A stretch of DNA of 11,959 nucleotides from Flavobacterium sp. (GTDB lineage Bacteria; Bacteroidota; Bacteroidia; Flavobacteriales; Flavobacteriaceae): contig JASLDM010000142.1 of assembly GCA_030151565.1 (NCBI GenBank), positions 1-11,959 of the forward strand, given 5' to 3'. Every line of letters starts with the position of its first letter. Position 1 is the first letter of the stretch. A program made the translations under genes and the position numbers. Shown piece after piece: positions 7,856-11,959 of this stretch. The notes beneath the pieces were generated by a model. It was not told where the DNA came from and did no database searches. It saw only the letters and a list, made by a program, of their open reading frames with translations.

Positions 7856-7863
7856 CAAAGTTA
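7856..7863 (-). promoter_or_regulatory. -7 promoter element of the alkylation repair gene
   Basis: The minus strand reads TAACTTTG, a perfect TAnnTTTG followed by C, 26 bases before the ATG at 7830. No good -33 box was found at the expected spacing. It lies downstream of the terminator at 7903-7944, as expected if the repair gene has its own promoter. Confidence 0.45.
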
Positions 7864-7902
7864 ACAATTATTATCAGACTCTTTGTTGAGGAATTAAAAA
7901 TG

Positions 7903-7944
7903 AAAAGGGACTGTTTATATCTATGAAACAGTCCCTTTTTTTTT
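7903..7944 (-). terminator. intrinsic terminator of the serC operon
   Basis: Two perfect 14-base arms (AAAAGGGACTGTTT at 7903-7916 and its complement at 7926-7939) enclose a 9-base loop. On the minus strand the GGGACTGTTT stem is followed by TTTTCATTTTT, directly after the DUF937 gene, so it closes the four-gene operon. The opposite strand also carries a run of nine Ts (7936-7944), so it could stop transcription in both directions. Confidence 0.9.
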
Positions 7945-7966
7945 ACATACTTCGTATTTAAGATTC

Positions 7967-8476
7967 TTATTTAAAGAAACCTTTTAATGCAGACATAGCG
8001 TCATCTAATCCTAATTTACCATCTTTATTTTGATCCAAACCAAGACTACCACCTAAACTTTCCAACAAGCCTTTAGCACCATCACCAGATAAAGAAGCAA
8101 TTAAATCTGTCATCTGAAAACCTGACTCCTTACCACCTTGCACTTTAGAAACTAAGGTTTCCATAACCTTAGGAACGACTGAACCTGCAAAATTTTGAGA
8201 AACTGCCTGATCAATCCCTAATTTACCTGTTAGACTACTTACTAAATTTGCAATAATCCCCATAACCACAGGATTGGAAGTCAATCCACTAACATTTCCT
8301 TGAAACAAATCTGTCAATTGACTGATATTTCCGCCTGTTAAAGCACCTTTAAGTCCCGAAAGAATAGAATCTCCTGTTTCTTTAGTTACCGCAGAAGTTA
8401 AATCAGTTCCTAATCCTTTTGCACTTCCCTCTTGAGCACTTACTTGCTCAATAATTTGTTTAATTTGATCGATCAT
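7967..8476 (-). CDS. DUF937 family protein with EF-hand-like loop
   Basis: This 169-residue protein is rich in Gly, Ser, Leu and Lys, with amphipathic helices and no signal peptide or membrane helix. The pattern (MIDQIKQIIEQVSA at the start, then glycine-rich helical repeats such as SNPVVMGIIANLVSSLTGKLG) fits the DUF937 family, whose function is not established. Near the C-terminus, residues 148-159 (DQNKDGKLGLDD) match a 12-residue EF-hand loop with acidic or amide residues at positions 1, 3, 5 and 12 and Gly at 6, so calcium binding is possible. The gene is the last of the operon, 23 bases after the dehydrogenase gene and followed by a strong terminator. The operon link suggests co-expression with serine synthesis genes, but not necessarily a shared reaction. 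Confidence 0.85.
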   Translation of the reverse strand: MIDQIKQIIEQVSAQEGSAKGLGTDLTSAVTKETGDSILSGLKGALTGGNISQLTDLFQGNVSGLTSNPVVMGIIANLVSSLTGKLGIDQAVSQNFAGSVVPKVMETLVSKVQGGKESGFQMTDLIASLSGDGAKGLLESLGGSLGLDQNKDGKLGLDDAMSALKGFFK

Positions 8477-8499
8477 TTTTTATAGCTATTTTTATTTTT

Positions 8500-9462
8500 C
8501 TAATGTATACTTTCGTTTTTAAAACGAATAATTTTACCTTCTATTTCAAACCATAAAGCTTCTTTACTCTCTTGAGTCGCTGCATTGATATTTGGTGAAA
8601 GCGAAAAAGCAGGCTGCATTAATACTTGAATAGCAGGCTGTGGCTCCTCTTCAAATCGATCTAATCCAGCAAAAAGTATATTCTCTGCATTTATTTCATC
8701 AACCAATGCGACTTCATTAACAGCTTCTGGGTACGCACAATTTATAATACCTACCAATTTCTGTGCCTTTTGAAAAGACTCGCCATCTATAAGATACCTT
8801 TCAAAACGTGCGTTATGAATAGTAATGAAATGCGCTTGTTCAAGAACCTCATCTAGTGATACAGCCTTTAAATGAACTGGAAACACTATACCATTTGACA
8901 ACGTTATTTCTTCGTAAACATTCTTTTGATACGCATCAGTATACACAACTTCCATGCCCAAAGCCAAAGCTTTCTGAGCAACTTTTAAGCCTGCTGCATT
9001 CATACCTACAATACCTAATGTTTTACCCGATATTTCAATACCACTACTATACGTTTCCTGTAAGAACTTAAAGCTAGTATCGCCTTCCAAAGGCATATTT
9101 CGATTGGCTTCTGGCAATAACCTACACCCATTTAAAAGATGTGCAAAAACCAATTCTGCTGTAGCATTTGCAAAGGACTCCTCTGCCCAAATTACTTCAA
9201 TACCTTGTGATCGAGCAAAATCAACCACAGCTATATCAATATAAGTTCCTACAAAAACAAGAGCTTTAAGATGTGTTAATGATGAAATATCCATTTTACT
9301 CAACAATCCAGTATGCTGTAAAATAAGAATCTCAATGTCATTTTTTTTAGTATAATTTCCAAGTTGCTCTTGTGCAACGCGAGCTTCTTTAATCTCGAAA
9401 TGATGGGCTTCTAAATTATCTCGAAGCGCCACGCTTAGTTCTACTGTTGCTAATATTTTCAT
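8500..9462 (-). CDS. D-2-hydroxyacid dehydrogenase homologue with degenerate active site
   Basis: By position and overall sequence this is related to 3-phosphoglycerate dehydrogenase (SerA) and other D-2-hydroxyacid dehydrogenases. At 320 aa it is near the length of SerA forms without an ACT domain. Family landmarks remain: SFANATAELVFAHLL (96-110), NRNMPLEGDT (120-129), GKTLGIVG (146-153) and GLDRFEEEP (266-274). The key residues are altered. The dinucleotide-binding GxGxxG is GMNAAG (153-158). The catalytic Arg of the usual N-x-A-R-G motif is Tyr244 (NCAYPEA). The catalytic His of the usual P-H-I-G motif is Asn291 (SPNINA). Only the catalytic Glu (E273) is retained. The frame is intact, so this looks like a retained pseudo-enzyme or one with a new role rather than a decaying gene. 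It lies 8 bases after serC. Family membership is secure; oxidoreductase activity is doubtful. Confidence 0.88.
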   Translation of the reverse strand: MKILATVELSVALRDNLEAHHFEIKEARVAQEQLGNYTKKNDIEILILQHTGLLSKMDISSLTHLKALVFVGTYIDIAVVDFARSQGIEVIWAEESFANATAELVFAHLLNGCRLLPEANRNMPLEGDTSFKFLQETYSSGIEISGKTLGIVGMNAAGLKVAQKALALGMEVVYTDAYQKNVYEEITLSNGIVFPVHLKAVSLDEVLEQAHFITIHNARFERYLIDGESFQKAQKLVGIINCAYPEAVNEVALVDEINAENILFAGLDRFEEEPQPAIQVLMQPAFSLSPNINAATQESKEALWFEIEGKIIRFKNESIH

Positions 9463-9470
9463 AGATATTA

Positions 9471-10535
9471 TTAGGCTTTATTTTTCATATATTCTAAAAC
9501 GGATACCAAAACGGCAACACTTTCTTCTGGTAATGCATTGTAAAGAGAGGCACGATAGCCTCCTACATTTCGATGTCCTCGAATGTTTACAATATTTGCT
9601 TCTTGACAAAGCATATCGAAAACAGCTGCTAATCTTTCTTCTTTAAAAGTAAATGTTACATTCATCATAGATCGATCAGCCACTGTAGCCATACCGTCTA
9701 CAAAATCTAAAGAGTCTAATTGACCATACAAGAGCGTTGCTTTTACTTTATTACGCTTTTCGATAGCATCTACTCCACCTTGCTTAAGCAACCAACGCAA
9801 GTTTAGTAAACTAGTATAAATACCAAATACATTTGCCGTATGATAGAGATTATCTTGCTTGATGTGTGCCCGATAATCTAGCATATCCGGTATTGATCTA
9901 TCTACTTTTCCTAAAATGGAATCTTTGACTAAAACCAAACTCAAGCCTGCTGGTCCAATATTTTTTTGAACCCCCGCATAAATGAGATCAATCTTATTAT
10001 AATCAAACTTTCTAGAATATATATCCGAGCTCATATCACACACCAATGGAACATCTGTTTCGGGAATGTTCTGAAATTGTGTTCCGTAAATTGTGTTATT
10101 TGATGTAAAATGCACATAATCCAGGTCTTTGGTACATTCTTGTATTTTTGGAATAGCGGTATATCCAACAGCTTTTGACGAGCCTATAACAACCGACTCT
10201 CCAAAAAATTGTGCTTGAGCGAGGGCCTTTGAAGACCACACACCTGTATCAATATATCCTGCTTTGTTTTGAAGTAAGTTATAAGGAACTCGCATAAATT
10301 CCATACTAGCACTACCTTGTAAAAAAAGGGCACTATATTGATTCTTATCGAGCTGTAATAAATCTAATGCTAACGCACGAGCTTCTTCTAAAATTTGTAT
10401 AAAAGCGGTACTACGATGAGATATCTCTAAAATAGACAATCCACTTTCTTCAAAATTTAGAACAGCTTGAGCTGCTTGTTGATATACTTCTTCTGGCAAT
10501 ATACAAGGACCAGCACTAAAGTTATGCGCTTTCAT
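9471..10535 (-). CDS. serC: phosphoserine aminotransferase
   Basis: SerC is a cytosolic PLP enzyme that transfers the amino group of glutamate to 3-phosphohydroxypyruvate to give phosphoserine, the second step of serine synthesis. It can also act on the related intermediate of pyridoxal phosphate synthesis. The 354-residue length is typical. Visible landmarks are the N-terminal HNFSAGPCILP, EISHRS (37-42) for phosphate binding, W100, D167 in CDMSSD that holds the pyridine nitrogen, the PLP lysine K191 in AGVQKNIGPAG, and the C-terminal GHRNVGGYRASLYNA. No key residue is missing. The gene starts 4 bases after the acyl-CoA reductase gene ends and stops 8 bases before the dehydrogenase gene, so it is cotranscribed and probably translationally coupled. 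Its substrate must come from a functional SerA, which the adjacent dehydrogenase may not provide. Confidence 0.97.
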   Translation of the reverse strand: MKAHNFSAGPCILPEEVYQQAAQAVLNFEESGLSILEISHRSTAFIQILEEARALALDLLQLDKNQYSALFLQGSASMEFMRVPYNLLQNKAGYIDTGVWSSKALAQAQFFGESVVIGSSKAVGYTAIPKIQECTKDLDYVHFTSNNTIYGTQFQNIPETDVPLVCDMSSDIYSRKFDYNKIDLIYAGVQKNIGPAGLSLVLVKDSILGKVDRSIPDMLDYRAHIKQDNLYHTANVFGIYTSLLNLRWLLKQGGVDAIEKRNKVKATLLYGQLDSLDFVDGMATVADRSMMNVTFTFKEERLAAVFDMLCQEANIVNIRGHRNVGGYRASLYNALPEESVAVLVSVLEYMKNKA

Positions 10536-10539
10536 CGCT

Positions 10540-11598
10540 TTATAAATTTAAAAGAAACGCAACGGTATCAACACCATCAGCATAATCCCATAACTCAGGT
10601 TGCTGTGTTTTTCCGAATGGAATACTTACTGGTGCTAATTTTTTAGATACGATACATTGAATTTTATCCACATCCATATCTAATTTTGTTTTAACCGCTT
10701 CTATATCTCCATAAAACTCATAAAACACTGACGATATAGGTGATGCATAAGCAGCGTCTTCTTTAATAGTCATAAATCCATTATCGAGGAGCTTAAATTC
10801 ACTCATCAAGAAAACAGCCTTGTTATAGTCATAATTATTTGAATATCGTTCGTACATGATTAAGTCTTTAAACTCGTACATAGCTTTAAAAAAAGCATCG
10901 AAATTATAACCTTCAGGCACAAATAACTTAGAGACATTACGACATCCCAATCCAAAATAGGTAAATATGTCACGTCCTAAAGCAATTAGCTCCTCTTCTG
11001 TTTCCGTACCATCTAATACAGCAACTGAATTTCTATTTTTACGAATAATACTTGGATATTTATCGAAATAATACTCAAAGTAACGAGCTGTATTATTACT
11101 TCCTGTTGCTATTACGGCATCAAAGTTTTCTAATCGATTTTCAACAAAATCAATTCGTTCTGCAAACTCTGGCGCTACTTTACTTAAATATTCTGCCAAA
11201 AAAGGCAATAATTTTTGATCGTTTGAAGAAAGCTTCACTACGGCAATATTTCCAGTTAATAAAACCGAAATAAAATCGTGAAAACCAACTAACGGAATAT
11301 TTCCCGCTAAGATCATACCTATTCTTTTAAGAGGCTCTTCTTTAAAAGTATAAGCAGACGTCCAAGTATCTAAGTTTTCAGCAGTTAAAGCTTGTGCCCA
11401 AGAATCCATTGCGTGGATAACTTGCTCAGTAGTAAACCATCCGTTGTGATTTACCGAAAAAAGTATTAAATCCGAGAAAGCATCATAAAATAATTCATTA
11501 TGCGGAATACCGTCCACTTTTTGAAAATCTTGTGTTGCAAATTGTCGTAAAAAGTCACCTAGGGCAACAAATGCTTTTTTTTTATCTTCTAAAATCAT
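10540..11598 (-). CDS. LuxC-family acyl-CoA reductase
   Basis: This 352-residue protein fits the LuxC/acyl-CoA reductase family, whose members reduce acyl-CoA or acyl-protein thioesters to aldehydes with NADPH. The likely catalytic cysteine is C219 in YFGLGCRNVSKLFVP, the family's usual context. Upstream, GMILAGNIPLVGFHDF (94-109) and VVKLSSND (120-127) match the nucleotide-binding part of the aldehyde-dehydrogenase fold. The protein is shorter than classical LuxC (about 480 aa), as in related Bacteroidota proteins. No luxD or luxE homologue is nearby, so bioluminescence is not implied. It is the first gene of the serC operon and divergent from a ferredoxin gene. The natural substrate, and any link to serine or ferredoxin, is unknown. 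Confidence 0.88.
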   Translation of the reverse strand: MILEDKKKAFVALGDFLRQFATQDFQKVDGIPHNELFYDAFSDLILFSVNHNGWFTTEQVIHAMDSWAQALTAENLDTWTSAYTFKEEPLKRIGMILAGNIPLVGFHDFISVLLTGNIAVVKLSSNDQKLLPFLAEYLSKVAPEFAERIDFVENRLENFDAVIATGSNNTARYFEYYFDKYPSIIRKNRNSVAVLDGTETEEELIALGRDIFTYFGLGCRNVSKLFVPEGYNFDAFFKAMYEFKDLIMYERYSNNYDYNKAVFLMSEFKLLDNGFMTIKEDAAYASPISSVFYEFYGDIEAVKTKLDMDVDKIQCIVSKKLAPVSIPFGKTQQPELWDYADGVDTVAFLLNL

Positions 11599-11603
11599 AT
11601 TGA

Positions 11604-11635
11604 TTTGTTTGTGAATTGTTTTGGGCGTATTTTTG
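11604..11635 (+). promoter_or_regulatory. predicted promoter of the ferredoxin gene
   Basis: TTTG (11604-11607), a 20-base spacer and TATTTTTG (11628-11635) match the Bacteroidota -33/-7 promoter pattern exactly. Transcription would start near 11642, leaving a leader of about 31 bases. The -33 box lies 6 bases before the start codon of the divergent acyl-CoA reductase gene. Confidence 0.7.
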
Positions 11636-11638
11636 TAG

Positions 11639-11670
11639 CAAAGTTAATACAATAAACACAAAAACATAAA
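11639..11670 (-). promoter_or_regulatory. predicted promoter of the acyl-CoA reductase/serC operon
   Basis: On the minus strand, TTTA (11670-11667, one mismatch to TTTG), a 20-base spacer and TAACTTTG (11646-11639) form a -33/-7 pair with the same spacing as the ferredoxin promoter. Transcription would start near 11632, inside the ferredoxin promoter. The two -7 elements are only 3 bases apart on opposite strands. Confidence 0.6.
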
Positions 11671-11672
11671 CT

Positions 11673-11959
11673 ATGGCAATCATAATAACAGATGAATGTA
11701 TCAATTGTGGTGCTTGTGAACCTGAATGTCCAAACACTGCGATTTACGAAGGTGCTGATGACTGGAGATATAAAGACGGAACCCAACTAAAGGGAACCGT
11801 AGTTTTACCTGACGGAACAGAAGTAGATGCAGATGCGGCACAAGAGCCTATCTCTGATGATTTATACTATATCGTTCCTAGCAAATGTACAGAATGTAAA
11901 GGTTTCCACGAAGAACCACAATGTGCGGCAGTATGCCCAGTAGATTGTTGTGTTCCTGA
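11673..11959 (+). CDS. 2[4Fe-4S] ferredoxin, 3' end missing
   Basis: The frame opens at ATG 11673 and runs 95 codons to the window edge, stopping two bases into the next codon, so the C-terminus is missing. It is a small cytosolic electron carrier with two [4Fe-4S] clusters. The first motif is C9-x2-C12-x2-C15-x3-C19-P. The second is C72-x2-C75-x8-C84-x3-C88-P, followed by C92-C93. The enlarged second motif, with eight residues between the second and third cysteines, is characteristic of Alvin-type (Allochromatium) ferredoxins rather than the clostridial type. About 50 residues separate the two motifs, longer than in clostridial proteins. Which enzymes it serves cannot be told from here. It is divergent from the acyl-CoA reductase and has a well-matched promoter. 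Confidence 0.95.
   Translation, partial: MAIIITDECINCGACEPECPNTAIYEGADDWRYKDGTQLKGTVVLPDGTEVDADAAQEPISDDLYYIVPSKCTECKGFHEEPQCAAVCPVDCCVP

Noticed and set aside
11595..11786. Minus-strand 63-codon open frame over the ferredoxin start
   Set aside because: It is antisense to the ferredoxin cysteine motifs and overlaps the divergent promoters; no independent support.
11957..11959. TGA at the window edge as the ferredoxin stop codon
   Set aside because: It is out of frame: the last full codon is CCT at 11955-11957, and GA starts the next codon, so the gene continues past the window.

Overview
The window looks like chromosomal DNA from a member of the Bacteroidota, most likely the family Flavobacteriaceae. 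It is AT-rich. Several genes are preceded by Bacteroidota-type -7 elements (TAnnTTTG), and Shine-Dalgarno sequences are mostly absent. It carries a histidine kinase with extracytoplasmic TPRs, many exported proteins with signal peptides ending in A-Q or a lipobox, and a ferredoxin / acyl-CoA reductase / serC / D-2-hydroxyacid dehydrogenase / DUF937 block of a flavobacterial kind. The genus cannot be fixed from this sequence alone. No mobile element, CRISPR array, tRNA or rRNA was seen, and no stretch over 300 bases lacks a gene.

Left part (1-3369, all minus strand): four genes for mostly exported proteins of unknown role. Read in the direction of transcription they are a WG-repeat-like lipoprotein (495 aa), a 164-aa cytosolic-looking protein that overlaps its 3' end by 17 bases, a 190-aa putative lipoprotein, and a secreted SH3b-domain protein cut by the window edge. 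The SH3b gene has its own predicted promoter and a 15-base palindrome just upstream of it. To the right, at 3510-3854, is a small three-helix membrane protein (DUF4870/Tic20-like) with its own promoter element and an all-AT terminator hairpin.

Middle part (4128-7021, plus strand): a two-component system. A sensor kinase (signal peptide, TPRs, coiled coil, one membrane helix, HisKA_3, HATPase_c) overlaps its NarL/FixJ-type response regulator by ATGA. Its target genes are not evident here. A minus-strand AlkC/AlkD-like HEAT-repeat DNA repair gene converges on it with an 8-base gap.

Right part (7903-11598, minus strand): a compact four-gene operon of LuxC-type acyl-CoA reductase, serC, a D-2-hydroxyacid dehydrogenase and a DUF937 protein, with gaps of 4, 8 and 23 bases, closed by a strong intrinsic terminator. 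SerC is a complete phosphoserine aminotransferase. The adjacent dehydrogenase, which should be the SerA partner, has an intact frame but has lost the Rossmann glycine pattern and two of the three catalytic residues. A 2[4Fe-4S] ferredoxin gene (11673 to the end, plus strand) diverges from the acyl-CoA reductase, and the two predicted promoters interlock within 74 bases. The two most notable observations are the apparent pseudo-enzyme in the serine operon and this interlocked promoter.
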